A stretch of 64,000 nt of DNA from NCBI GenBank assembly GCA_016702555.1, contig JADJDV010000004.1, positions 276,528-340,527 on the forward strand, written 5' to 3'. Of this stretch, positions 16,731 through 27,137 are shown piece by piece. A program made the position numbers and the translations under genes. Under the pieces are notes generated by a model, which was given only the letters and a program-made list of their open reading frames with translations, ran no database searches and had not been told where the DNA came from. The first letter of the stretch is position 1. Every line of letters starts with the position of its first letter. Source of the DNA: Burkholderiales bacterium. Its GTDB lineage: Bacteria > Pseudomonadota > Gammaproteobacteria > Burkholderiales > Burkholderiaceae_C.

Positions 16731-17003
16731 TGATTGTTTCTCATAGGCAAGTGCGACAGCAGCACCTCCGGTCCGGCCAACGCGCCAGCGTGAAGCGCGT
16801 TTTTCCACAGCGGAAATGGCCATACACCGCAAGGACTGCACTCCAAATGTTCGCCCACCCAGCTTGCCGTTGACGGTTCGCCGGATCCGATTGCGCGCTG
16901 ACCGGCGCCGTTGTTCAACTGTTTTTGTTTTTGCTCTCCAGCGTTCGCCGCGGTCGATCCGATGCCGCCGCCGCGCCGATTCTGCCAACCTTGAGGTCAA
17001 TGC

Positions 17004-19271
<2,268 letters not shown>

Positions 19272-19292
19272 TCGCTTTTTAGAGCCCAACAG

Positions 19293-19396
19293 CCGGACGC
19301 AGAGGACGCAAAGGATTCGCAGAGGACGCAAGAAAGAAGACCAATGAATGGTTTTCTTTTGCGTCCTCTGCGGGTTTTTGCGTCCTCCGCGTCCGG
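19293..19396. repeat. Long inverted repeat downstream of rpoD
   Basis: Two arms of about 45 bases (19293-19340 and 19350-19396) built from repeated GCAGAGGACGCAA units pair with only a few mismatches, around a short central loop. It lies between rpoD and the exporter gene. It can fold into a strong hairpin and may act as terminator for rpoD. The unit resembles a dispersed GCGTCCTCTGCG repeat I associate with Comamonadaceae genomes. Confidence 0.75.
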
Positions 19397-19411
19397 TCAA
19401 GTCCTGCCTGA

Positions 19412-20629
19412 ATGAACCCCGACGCCCAACAATTGTGGAAGGCCCCGCGCTGGGCGCTGGCCGTGCTGCTGGCGGTGCTGGGCATGCTCGGGCCGTTCTC
19501 GATCGACACCTATATCCCGGCGTTCTCGGCCATCGCCAAGTCGCTGCACGCCACGCCGGTGGAGATGCAGCAGACGCTGTCGGCCTATCTGTTCGGCTAC
19601 GCCTTCATGAATCTGTTCCACGGTGCGCTGTCGGACAGCTTCGGGCGCCGGCCGGTGATTCTGTGGGGCCTGACGGTGTTCACGCTGGCCTCGATCGGCT
19701 GCGCGCTGTCACAGACCGTGGGGCAGCTGATCCTCTTTCGCGCGCTGCAAGGCCTGTCCACCGGGGCCGGCATCGTGGTGTCGCGCGCCGTCATCCGCGA
19801 CATGTTCCCGCCCGACGACGCGCAGCGTGTGATGAGCCAGGTGACCATCTACTTCGGCGTCGCGCCAGCGGTGGCGCCCATCATTGGCGGCGTGATCGCC
19901 GAATACCTAGACTGGCACTCGGTGTTCTGGTTCCTGGTCGGCGTCGGCGTGGTGCTGTGGATCGCCAACTGGCGCCTGCTGCCCGAAACCCTGCACGCCA
20001 GCCAGCGCCAGCCGTTCCGGGTGCGCAACCTGATGCGCGGCTACTGGCAGTTGCTGACCGACATGCGCTTTCTGCTGCTGGCGCTGGCCTCGGGCGTGCC
20101 CTTCAACGGTCTGTTCCTCTACGTGCTGTCGGCGCCGGCCTACCTGGGCGACGTGCTGCAGCTGCGGCCGACGCAGTTCTTCTGGTTCTTCGTGCTGTCC
20201 ATCGGCGGCATCATGGCCGGCTCCTGGCTGTCCGGGCGCAAGGCCGGCCACGTGACGCCCAAAAACCAGATCATGCAGGGCTTTCGCATCATGCTGGGCG
20301 TGTCGGCCATCAACATCGTCGCCAACGCGCTGTTCGAGCCCAGCGCCTGGTGGTCGCTGTGGCCGATCATGGTGTTCGCCTTCGGCTGGGCGCTGATGGT
20401 GCCGGTGGTGACGCTGCTGGTGCTGGATCTGTACCCCGAGCGGCGCGGCATGGCTTCGTCACTGCAGGCGGTGGTCGGCTCGACCGCCAACGGCCTCGTC
20501 GCCGGCGTGGCGGCGCCCCTGGTCATGCACTCGGCGCTCGGCCTGGCGCTGATGTCGGCCGCCTTCATGGTGGTCGGCCTGCTGGCCTGGCTGTGGCTGC
20601 ACGGGCGCTGGCCGCGGATGGGTGGTTGA
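19412..20629 (+). CDS. Bcr/CflA family multidrug efflux MFS transporter
   Basis: A 405-residue inner-membrane protein with 12 predicted hydrophobic segments. MFS motif A appears in the loop between segments 2 and 3 (GALSDSFGRRPVI) and the drug-antiporter motif follows (RALQGLSTGAGIVVSRAVIRD), typical of the Bcr/CflA subfamily of proton-driven drug exporters. The substrate range cannot be predicted. The start ATG has no strong ribosome-binding site. It stands just after the rpoD hairpin and before the guanidine riboswitch, so it is probably a single transcript. Confidence 0.88.
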   Translation: MNPDAQQLWKAPRWALAVLLAVLGMLGPFSIDTYIPAFSAIAKSLHATPVEMQQTLSAYLFGYAFMNLFHGALSDSFGRRPVILWGLTVFTLASIGCALSQTVGQLILFRALQGLSTGAGIVVSRAVIRDMFPPDDAQRVMSQVTIYFGVAPAVAPIIGGVIAEYLDWHSVFWFLVGVGVVLWIANWRLLPETLHASQRQPFRVRNLMRGYWQLLTDMRFLLLALASGVPFNGLFLYVLSAPAYLGDVLQLRPTQFFWFFVLSIGGIMAGSWLSGRKAGHVTPKNQIMQGFRIMLGVSAINIVANALFEPSAWWSLWPIMVFAFGWALMVPVVTLLVLDLYPERRGMASSLQAVVGSTANGLVAGVAAPLVMHSALGLALMSAAFMVVGLLAWLWLHGRWPRMGG

Positions 20630-20689
20630 CCCGCTGAGGTTTCAGCGCAACAAGTGGCTGGCCGACCGCCCAGCGGCGAAAATCCACGT

Positions 20690-20738
20690 GCGCCGGGACG
20701 ACCCGGCGCCGCAGTCCATCGTGGGGACGGCCCCGCAC
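20690..20738 (+). promoter_or_regulatory. Guanidine-II (mini-ykkC) riboswitch
   Basis: Two small hairpins, each with the diagnostic ACGR tetraloop, lie directly before the SMR transporter. Hairpin 1 has an 8-bp stem (20690-20697 with 20702-20709) closing ACGA. Hairpin 2 has GTGGGG (20721-20726) pairing with CCCCGC (20731-20736) around ACGG, with one G-U pair. The linker is 11 nt. GGAG of the gene's ribosome-binding site is at 20748-20751, so the switch probably controls translation. Both loop sequences and the gene downstream fit the guanidine-II class exactly. Confidence 0.9.
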
Positions 20739-20760
20739 CTCAAGCGTCGGAGCCACCACC

Positions 20761-21078
20761 ATGTCCTGGACCTTGCTCTTCATCGCCGGCCTGTTCGAAG
20801 TCGGCTGGGCCATCGGCCTGAAATACACCCACGGCTTCACGCGCCTGTGGCCCAGCTTGGGCACGGCCTTGTCGATGCTGGTCAGCGTGGTCTTGCTCGG
20901 CCTGGCGATGCGCGACCTGCCCGTGGGCACCGCCTACGCGGTGTGGACGGGCATTGGCGCGGTCGGCACCGTGATCCTCGGCATCGTGCTGTTCGGCGAC
21001 CCGGCCAACGCGGCGCGCCTGGTCTGCGTGGGCTTGATCGTGGCCGGCATTCTGGGATTGAAGCTGGTCAGCGAATAG
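20761..21078 (+). CDS. gdx: Guanidinium exporter (SMR family, SugE/Gdx)
   Basis: A 105-residue small multidrug resistance protein with four transmembrane helices. The conserved membrane glutamate is in FEVGWAIGLKYT (residue 13), and the SugE/Gdx signature is seen in WTGIGAVGTVILGIVLFGD. Gdx proteins exchange guanidinium for protons as antiparallel dimers. The guanidine-II riboswitch immediately upstream makes this substrate much more likely than quaternary ammonium drugs. Confidence 0.93.
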   Translation: MSWTLLFIAGLFEVGWAIGLKYTHGFTRLWPSLGTALSMLVSVVLLGLAMRDLPVGTAYAVWTGIGAVGTVILGIVLFGDPANAARLVCVGLIVAGILGLKLVSE

Positions 21079-21106
21079 GCGGTCCACCAGCGCCGCGCGC
21101 CGCGCT

Positions 21107-24100
21107 TCACTCGATCGCAGCCGGCATCTTGGGTTCGGTCGTGATGGCGATGCCCTTGAGCTGCCCGGCCCTCGGCTGGCGCGGCGGCGCGGGGTAGCGT
21201 TCGGCGTTGAAGCGGTGCAGCAGTTCGGCCTCACGCACCCGCGCCAGCACCACGTTGGCCTGCTTGACGTGGCCGAAGCCGCGCATCGTCAGCGGCACGG
21301 CGGCGATGTCGGCTGCGAGCTTGATGCGCTCGGCGCTCAGTTGCGGCAGCAGCTCGCGCATGCGGGCCTCGTACTGCGTGATGAGTTCGCGCTCCATGCG
21401 CCGTTCCTCGGTGCGGCCAAAGACATCGAACATGCCCCCGCGCAGCGCCTTGCCCTTGGCCAGCCAGCGCATGGCCGGCAGCATCCAGCCGCCCAGCTCG
21501 ATCTTGCGCGGTGGCTGGCCGCCCCTGGAACGCGTGAGCACCGGCGGCGCCATGTAGAAGCTCAGGCGCAGGTCGCCGTCGAACTGCTGCTCCAGCGACT
21601 GCCGGAACGCCGGGTCGGTATACAGCCGCGCCACTTCGTACTCGTCCTTGTAGCTCATCAGCTTGAGCAGCGATTGCGCCACGGCGCGGGCGAAACGCTC
21701 GCTGCCCGCGCTGACGGCCTGTTCGCGCGCATGGGCCTCGCGCACCAGCGCGGCGTAGCGCGCGGCCCAGGCGGCGTTCTGGTATTGCGTGAGCTGGCTC
21801 ATGCCGTGCGCGACGAGTTCGTCCAGCGACTCGGCGTGCGCGGCTGCGGGCTTCAGCGCGTCGCCCAGCAGCGCCGCACAGGCGCCCGGGTCGGCGGCGG
21901 CCAGTCGGCCGAGCGAAAACGCCGCCTGGTTGGCCGGCACCGCGACGCCGTTGAGCTCTATGGCGCGCTGCATCGCCGCCAGGCTGATCGGCACCAGCCC
22001 GCGCTGCCAGGCATAGCCCATGGCCAGCACGTTGGCGGTGACCGTGTCGCCCAGGAAGTCCTCGGCCAGGCGCTGCGCGTCAAAGGTCTCGACGCGATCC
22101 TCACCCGCGGCAAAGCGCAGCTTGGCCAGCAGGCCCGTCGTCTTCAGGCTGGCGTCGGGGTTCTTCAGCGATTCGGCCACGGGCGTCTCGTGCACGTTGG
22201 CCAGGATGCGCGTGCGGCCGTGGCGCACCGTGCCCAGTGCCTCGGGCTGGGCGGCGACCACGGTGTCGCAGGCCAGCACGGCGTCGGCCTGCTGGGTGTC
22301 GATGCGCACCTGGTTCAATCGCGCTGGCACATCGGCCAGGCGCACGAAGCTCATCACTGCGCCCCCTTTTTGCGCAAAGCCCATGAAGTCGAGCACGCTC
22401 GCCGACTTGCCTTCCAGATGCGCGGCCATGGCGATGACGGCACCCACCGTCACCACGCCGGTGCCGCCGACGCCGGTGACCAGCAAGTCATACGGCCCGG
22501 TCCAGGCATGCGGCGCGGGCAGCGGCAAAGCGGCCACCAAGCGCGTGAATGCGCCATGCCCTTCACCCGCCAGCGCACCCGATTTCTTGCGCAACTGGCC
22601 GCCGCTGACGCCAACGAAACTGGGACAAAAGCCCTTGGCGCAGGAATAGTCCTTGTTGCACGCGGTCTGGTCGATCTTGCGCTTGCGCCCCAGTGATGTT
22701 TCGTGCGGCAGCACGGCCACGCAGTTGCTTTGCACGCCGCAGTCGCCGCAGCCCTCGCACACGGCTTCGTTGATGAACAGGCGCTTGTCCGGGTCCACCA
22801 GCTGGCCCTTCTTGCGGCGACGGCGCAATTCGGCGGCGCAGGTCTGCTCGTAGATGAGCACGGTAACGCCCTCGACTTCGCGCAGCTCGCGCTGCACGCG
22901 GTCCAGTTCGGCGCGGTCGTGGAATTCGGTGCCGGCGGGAAAGCGATTCTTGATGCCGTCGTACTTCCCGATGTCGTCGGACAGCACCACCACCTTCTTC
23001 ACGCCCTCGCTCTCGACCTGCCGCGCGATGGCGTCGACGCTGATCACGCCATCGACCGGCTGGCCGCCCGTCATGGCCACGGCGTCGTTGAACAGAATCT
23101 TGTAGGTGATGCGCGCCTTGGCCGCCACCGCCTGGCGGATGGCCAGATACCCCGAGTGGTAGTAGGTACCGTCGCCCAGGTTCTGAAACACGTGCGGCGT
23201 CTTGGTGAACAGGGCGTGCGAGACCCAATCCACGCCTTCGCCGCCCATCTGGATCAGGCCCGCCGTTTCGCGGTCCATCCAGTTGGCCATGAAGTGGCAG
23301 CCGATGCCGGCGCGCGCCGTGGAACCTTCGGGCACCACGGTGGAGGTGTTGTGCGGGCAGCCTGCGCAGAAGTAGGGCAGGCGTTTGACGCTGTCGGACG
23401 CGTTGCTGAGCAACTCGGGCAAGGTGAAATCGCGCACGTGGGCACGCCGGTCGGCAAACTGCGCGGGGAAGTGGCGAATCAGCCAGTCGGCCGTCAGCTC
23501 GATCAGGCGCGAAGGACGCAGCTCGCCCAGGCTGCTGACCAGCGGCTGGTTCGCCGCGTCGTGCTTGCCCAGGATCAGCGGCCGCAACGGCGCGTTGTAG
23601 AACAGCTCGCGCAGTTGCGTCTCGACCACCGGGCCTTTTTCCTCGACGACCAGGATCTCCTTCAAACCTTGCGCAAAGGCCTGCATGCGCGTGGTTTCGA
23701 TGGGAAATGACAGGCCCACCTTGTACAGGCGCACGCCCGCCGCGGCCAGCATGTCGTCGCTGATGTCCAGCCGGCGCAGCACCTCCATCAGGTCGTAGTG
23801 CGCCTTGCCGCAGGTGACGATGCCGACCGTGGCGTGCAGCGATTGGATGACGTGGCGGTCGATCCAATTGATGGAAGAAAACGCCGCCACCGCTTGCAGC
23901 TTGTGCGCCAGCCGCTCTTCAATTTGCAACGATGGCAGGTCGGGCCAGCGGTAGTGCAGGCCCTGCGCGGGCGGCAGATGGCCGGTGGCGGCGGTCACGG
24001 CGTCGTTGCTTTTCCAGGCCGCCACGCGGGCGTTGATGGCGTCGAGATCGACCGTGGCACCGCTTTCCACGATTTCCGACAGCGCCGTGAAACCCACCCA

Positions 24101-24700
24101 GTTGCCAGAAAATCGCGACAGTTGCCAGCCGTAAAGACCAAATTCAAGGTATTCGGCCACATTGGCCGGCGCCACGATGGGCAGGTGGAAGGCTTGCAGC
24201 AACTGGTCGCTCTGGTGCGGCATCGACGACGACACGCAGCCATGGTCGTCGCCCGCCACCACCAGCACGCCGCCGTGCGGCGAGGCGCCAAAGGCGTTGC
24301 CGTGCTTGATCGCGTCACCCGCGCGGTCCACGCCGGGACCCTTGCCGTACCACATGCCGAACACGGCGTCGCAGGTTTTCTCGGGGTCGCTTTCCACCCG
24401 CTGCGTGCCCAGCACCTGGGTGGCGCCCAGCTCCTCGTTGATGGCGGGCACGAAGCGCAGGCCGGCCGCTTCCCAGCGCTGGCCGGCCTTCCAGATCTGC
24501 TGATCGACCATGCCCAGCGGCGAACCGCGGTAGCCCGACACGAAGCCCTGCGTGTCCAGGCCAGCCGCCGCGTCGCGCTGGCGCTGCATCAGCGGCAGGC
24601 GGACCAGCGCCTGCGTGCCGGTCATGAAGACCTGGCCGCGGGTGGCCCAGAGGTTGTCGCTCAGTTGGTAGTCGGGGCGCTGGATTGGTGTGGCGGGCAT
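21107..24700 (-). CDS. Indolepyruvate:ferredoxin oxidoreductase, fused IorA-IorB type
   Basis: A 1197-residue single-chain 2-oxoacid:ferredoxin oxidoreductase. The N-terminal part is the IorA-like ThDP-binding portion (GLIQMGGEGVDW near 480). A cysteine-rich cluster segment lies near 640-690 (VCEGCGDCGV, NCVAV, ACNKDYSCAKGFCP). The C-terminal part is an IorB/gamma domain (LVTGVGGTGVVTVG near 735). It oxidises aryl- or branched 2-oxoacids from amino acids to acyl-CoA, CO2 and reduced ferredoxin. GAGGAGA precedes the ATG. It is divergent from an Lrp regulator, a common pairing. The preferred substrate (indolepyruvate, phenylpyruvate or other) is not determined. Confidence 0.9.
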   Translation of the reverse strand: MPATPIQRPDYQLSDNLWATRGQVFMTGTQALVRLPLMQRQRDAAAGLDTQGFVSGYRGSPLGMVDQQIWKAGQRWEAAGLRFVPAINEELGATQVLGTQRVESDPEKTCDAVFGMWYGKGPGVDRAGDAIKHGNAFGASPHGGVLVVAGDDHGCVSSSMPHQSDQLLQAFHLPIVAPANVAEYLEFGLYGWQLSRFSGNWVGFTALSEIVESGATVDLDAINARVAAWKSNDAVTAATGHLPPAQGLHYRWPDLPSLQIEERLAHKLQAVAAFSSINWIDRHVIQSLHATVGIVTCGKAHYDLMEVLRRLDISDDMLAAAGVRLYKVGLSFPIETTRMQAFAQGLKEILVVEEKGPVVETQLRELFYNAPLRPLILGKHDAANQPLVSSLGELRPSRLIELTADWLIRHFPAQFADRRAHVRDFTLPELLSNASDSVKRLPYFCAGCPHNTSTVVPEGSTARAGIGCHFMANWMDRETAGLIQMGGEGVDWVSHALFTKTPHVFQNLGDGTYYHSGYLAIRQAVAAKARITYKILFNDAVAMTGGQPVDGVISVDAIARQVESEGVKKVVVLSDDIGKYDGIKNRFPAGTEFHDRAELDRVQRELREVEGVTVLIYEQTCAAELRRRRKKGQLVDPDKRLFINEAVCEGCGDCGVQSNCVAVLPHETSLGRKRKIDQTACNKDYSCAKGFCPSFVGVSGGQLRKKSGALAGEGHGAFTRLVAALPLPAPHAWTGPYDLLVTGVGGTGVVTVGAVIAMAAHLEGKSASVLDFMGFAQKGGAVMSFVRLADVPARLNQVRIDTQQADAVLACDTVVAAQPEALGTVRHGRTRILANVHETPVAESLKNPDASLKTTGLLAKLRFAAGEDRVETFDAQRLAEDFLGDTVTANVLAMGYAWQRGLVPISLAAMQRAIELNGVAVPANQAAFSLGRLAAADPGACAALLGDALKPAAAHAESLDELVAHGMSQLTQYQNAAWAARYAALVREAHAREQAVSAGSERFARAVAQSLLKLMSYKDEYEVARLYTDPAFRQSLEQQFDGDLRLSFYMAPPVLTRSRGGQPPRKIELGGWMLPAMRWLAKGKALRGGMFDVFGRTEERRMERELITQYEARMRELLPQLSAERIKLAADIAAVPLTMRGFGHVKQANVVLARVREAELLHRFNAERYPAPPRQPRAGQLKGIAITTEPKMPAAIE

Positions 24701-24831
24701 GGCGTGTCTCCTCGCACGGCGGGCGCGGGTGCGCGCGTGCTGGGCGAAAGCTTACGCCGCATGGCGCGAACATGGGTTCTTTTTTCCCGCTGATCGCGCA
24801 CGATTCAAGGATACCATTCTCGATATTCGGT

Positions 24832-25395
24832 ATGAATGAGAACATTTCTCTCGACACCCACAGCCTGGCCATCCTGCGCGAGCTGCAGCGCGACGCGCGC
24901 CAGACCGTGCAGCAGATCGCCGAGCGCGTCGGCCTGTCCAGCACGCCGTGCTGGAAGCGCATCAAGGACATGGAGGCCGCTGGCGTCATCACCGGCTACA
25001 GCGCGCTGGTCGATCGCGCACGCGTGGGCCTGAACCTGCTGGTGGTGGCCGAGGTCAACCTGAGCCAGCACAGCGAGGACCTGGTCCGCGATTTCGAGCG
25101 CGCCGTGCAGGCCACGCCGGCCATCGTGCGCTGCCTCTCGACCACCGGCCAGGCCGACTACATCCTCAGCATCCTGGTGCCGGGCATCGCGGAGTACGAG
25201 CGCTTTCTGCACAGCCAGTTGTTCAAGCTGCCGGGCGTGACGCACGTGCGCTCGTCCATCGTGCTGAAGGAAGTCAAGGCCGAGGTGCGACTGCCGGTGG
25301 TGGCGGCCGATGCCCTGCCGGCGCCGGCCAGCAGGCAAAAGACGGGCGCGGGATCGCGCCGCACACGCGCCGCCGCACCCGCGGGCCGGGCTTGA
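24832..25395 (+). CDS. Lrp/AsnC family transcriptional regulator
   Basis: A 187-residue Lrp/AsnC protein with an N-terminal helix-turn-helix (TVQQIAERVGLSSTPCWKRIKDME) and a C-terminal RAM ligand-binding domain (ALVDRARVGLNLLVVAEV, and GQADYILSILVP). It carries an extra Ala/Arg-rich tail of about 30 residues. It is divergent from the indolepyruvate oxidoreductase gene, so it probably senses an amino acid and controls that enzyme. ATACC (24811-24815) and GGTAT (24829-24833) form a spaced inverted repeat overlapping its own start codon, a possible autoregulatory site. Confidence 0.88.
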   Translation: MNENISLDTHSLAILRELQRDARQTVQQIAERVGLSSTPCWKRIKDMEAAGVITGYSALVDRARVGLNLLVVAEVNLSQHSEDLVRDFERAVQATPAIVRCLSTTGQADYILSILVPGIAEYERFLHSQLFKLPGVTHVRSSIVLKEVKAEVRLPVVAADALPAPASRQKTGAGSRRTRAAAPAGRA

Positions 25396-25463
25396 GCCAC
25401 GGCGCCCCGCACGCCGGGTTCGGCCTGCCCGTACGGCCCGTACAACCCGTACACTGGGAAACC

Positions 25464-26087
25464 ATGGCCCAGCACTTCAGCGTCCACCCCGATAACCCGC
25501 AGCCGCGCCTGCTCAAGCAGGCGGCGGCGCTGCTGCAATCCGGCGGCGTGCTGGCGGTGCCGACCGACTCCAGCTACGCGCTGGTCTGCCGGCTCGACGA
25601 CAAGGCCGCCGCCGACCAGTTGCGCGCGATTCGCCAGCTCGACGACAAGCAGCTGCTGTCGCTGATCTGCCGCGACCTGAGCGAGCTGGCCAGCTACGCG
25701 CGCGTGGACAACACGCAGTTCCGCCTGCTCAAGCTGGGCACGCCCGGGCCCTACACCTTCATCCTGGAGGCCAGCAAGGAGGTGCCGCGCCGCCTCAGCC
25801 ATCCGCAGCGCAAGACCATCGGCCTGCGCGTGCCCGAGCACGCGGCGCTGTCGGTGCTGCTGGAGCTGCACGGCGCGCCGCTGCTGGCCACCACCCTGAT
25901 CCTGCCCGGCGAGACCGAGCCGCTGAACGACCCGGAAGCCATCCGCGACCAGCTGGAGCGCCAGGTCGCTGGCGTGATCGATGCCGGTGCCTGCCCGCAG
26001 ACGCCCACCACCGTGATCGACCTGAGCCAGGGCGCACCCGAGATACTGCGGCTGGGACGCGGCGATCCGGCGCGGCTCGGCCTGTAG
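25464..26087 (+). CDS. L-threonylcarbamoyladenylate synthase family protein (Sua5/YciO/YrdC)
   Basis: A 207-residue YrdC-fold protein. The nucleotide/RNA-binding face is visible in GVLAVPTDSSYALVC near residue 30 and KQLLSLICRDLSELASYA near 60, with PGPYTFILEASKEVPRR and TIGLRVPEH following. The sequence is closest to the YciO branch, whose function is less certain than that of TsaC/Sua5, which makes threonylcarbamoyl-AMP for t6A tRNA modification. The gene is followed after four bases by the first copy of the 162-bp repeat. Confidence 0.85.
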   Translation: MAQHFSVHPDNPQPRLLKQAAALLQSGGVLAVPTDSSYALVCRLDDKAAADQLRAIRQLDDKQLLSLICRDLSELASYARVDNTQFRLLKLGTPGPYTFILEASKEVPRRLSHPQRKTIGLRVPEHAALSVLLELHGAPLLATTLILPGETEPLNDPEAIRDQLERQVAGVIDAGACPQTPTTVIDLSQGAPEILRLGRGDPARLGL

Positions 26088-26091
26088 GCTG

Positions 26092-26253
26092 AGAAGGTGT
26101 GAACGAACCCGCCATGCCCGCTCTGGCCGCCAAAGCGACGCCACTCATCGCAAGCAAATGCTCGCCGTAGCCCCGGCTACGTCTGCGCTTTGCGCCTCGA
26201 TTGGCGCCGTTTTGACGACCCGCTCGAACACGCCGGATTCGTTCACACCTTCT
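26092..26253. repeat. MITE-like repeat, copy 1
   Basis: A 162-bp element bounded by a perfect 16-bp terminal inverted repeat (AGAAGGTGTGAACGAA and its complement). It has an internal hairpin (CGTAGCCCCGGCTACG) and an inverted motif GGCCGCCAAAGCGACG/CGTTTTGACG region. A second copy, about 90% identical, lies at 26959-27119. It has no convincing coding capacity. The direct flanks are too short and dissimilar to define a target duplication. Confidence 0.8.
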
Positions 26254-26289
26254 GAGAGCGCGCGCCGAGGCAATGCGACAATCCGCCCC

Positions 26290-26958
26290 GTGGATTTCTC
26301 CAACCTCATCCAGACCCTGGCGGTCTACGCCCTCCCCGTCATCTTCGCCATCACCGTCCATGAAGCCGCACACGGCTACGTGGCGCGCCATTTCGGCGAC
26401 CCGACGGCGGCCATGCTCGGGCGCGTGACGCTCAACCCGCTCAAGCACGTCGACCCCATCGGCACGCTGCTGATGCCGATCGCGCTGCTGCTGCTGACCA
26501 AGGGCGCCTTCGTGTTCGGCTACGCCAAGCCGGTGCCGGTCAATTTCGGCCAACTGCGCCACCCCAAGCGCGACATGATCTGGGTCGCCGCCGCCGGGCC
26601 GGCCTCCAACCTGATCCAGGCATGGGCCTGGGGCGTGCTGCTGGTGCTGCTGACTGGCCTGGGCGTCGATGAGACTTTCTTCATCGCCGTGGCGCGCGCC
26701 GGCGTGCTGGTCAACGTGCTGCTGGCGGTGTTCAACCTGTTTCCGCTGCCGCCGCTGGACGGCGGCCGGGTGCTGGTCGGCCTGCTGCCGATGCGCGCGG
26801 CCATCACGGTGTCGCGCATCGAGCCCTTCGGCATCTTCATCGTGCTGGGCCTGGTGCTGGTCGGCGTGCTGATGACCTGGTGGGTCACGCCGCTGACCCA
26901 CGTCACGCTGGCCCTGCTCGATGTGCTGCTGACGCCGCTGAAGCTGCTGTTCTCCTAG
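26290..26958 (+). CDS. Site-2 protease family membrane metallopeptidase (M50)
   Basis: A 222-residue polytopic protein with a GTG start. The zinc-binding HEAAH motif is at about residues 23-27, and the second metal-site motif (NLFPLPPLDGGRVL) is near residue 152. This is the short M50 form without PDZ domains. Such enzymes cleave substrates within the inner membrane, but the physiological substrate is unknown for this subgroup. The gene is bracketed by two MITE-like repeats, the second beginning at its stop codon, and trpS follows. The same arrangement of YciO-like, M50 and trpS genes is common in betaproteobacteria. Confidence 0.9.
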   Translation: MDFSNLIQTLAVYALPVIFAITVHEAAHGYVARHFGDPTAAMLGRVTLNPLKHVDPIGTLLMPIALLLLTKGAFVFGYAKPVPVNFGQLRHPKRDMIWVAAAGPASNLIQAWAWGVLLVLLTGLGVDETFFIAVARAGVLVNVLLAVFNLFPLPPLDGGRVLVGLLPMRAAITVSRIEPFGIFIVLGLVLVGVLMTWWVTPLTHVTLALLDVLLTPLKLLFS

Positions 26959-27119
26959 AGAAGGTGTGAACGAACCCGTCATGCCCGCTCTGGCCGCCAA
27001 AACGACGCCACTCATCGTTGCAAATGCTCGCCGTAGCCCGAGCTACGCCTGCGCTTTGCGCCTCGATTGGCGCCATTTTGACGACCCGCTCGGACACGGC
27101 GAATTCATTCACACCTTCT
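26959..27119. repeat. MITE-like repeat, copy 2
   Basis: The second copy of the element, 161 bp, starting right after the M50 stop codon. The outer arms are AGAAGGTGTGAACGAA and TTCATTCACACCTTCT, with one mismatch. The internal hairpin is CGTAGCCCGAGCTACG. The two copies share orientation and differ at scattered positions, so they are not a recent duplication. Confidence 0.8.
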
Positions 27120-27137
27120 GATCTCCCGTTTGTTCTC

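Noticed and set aside
16696..17003. rpsU or a small RNA gene in the dnaG-rpoD gap
   Set aside because: No S21-like reading frame or tRNA-like fold is visible; only a candidate promoter and leader were supported.
26158..26290. Short peptide gene inside the MITE-like repeat
   Set aside because: A similar frame exists in copy 2 (27018 onward), but it only reflects the shared repeat sequence. It has no ribosome-binding site and runs into the downstream genes.
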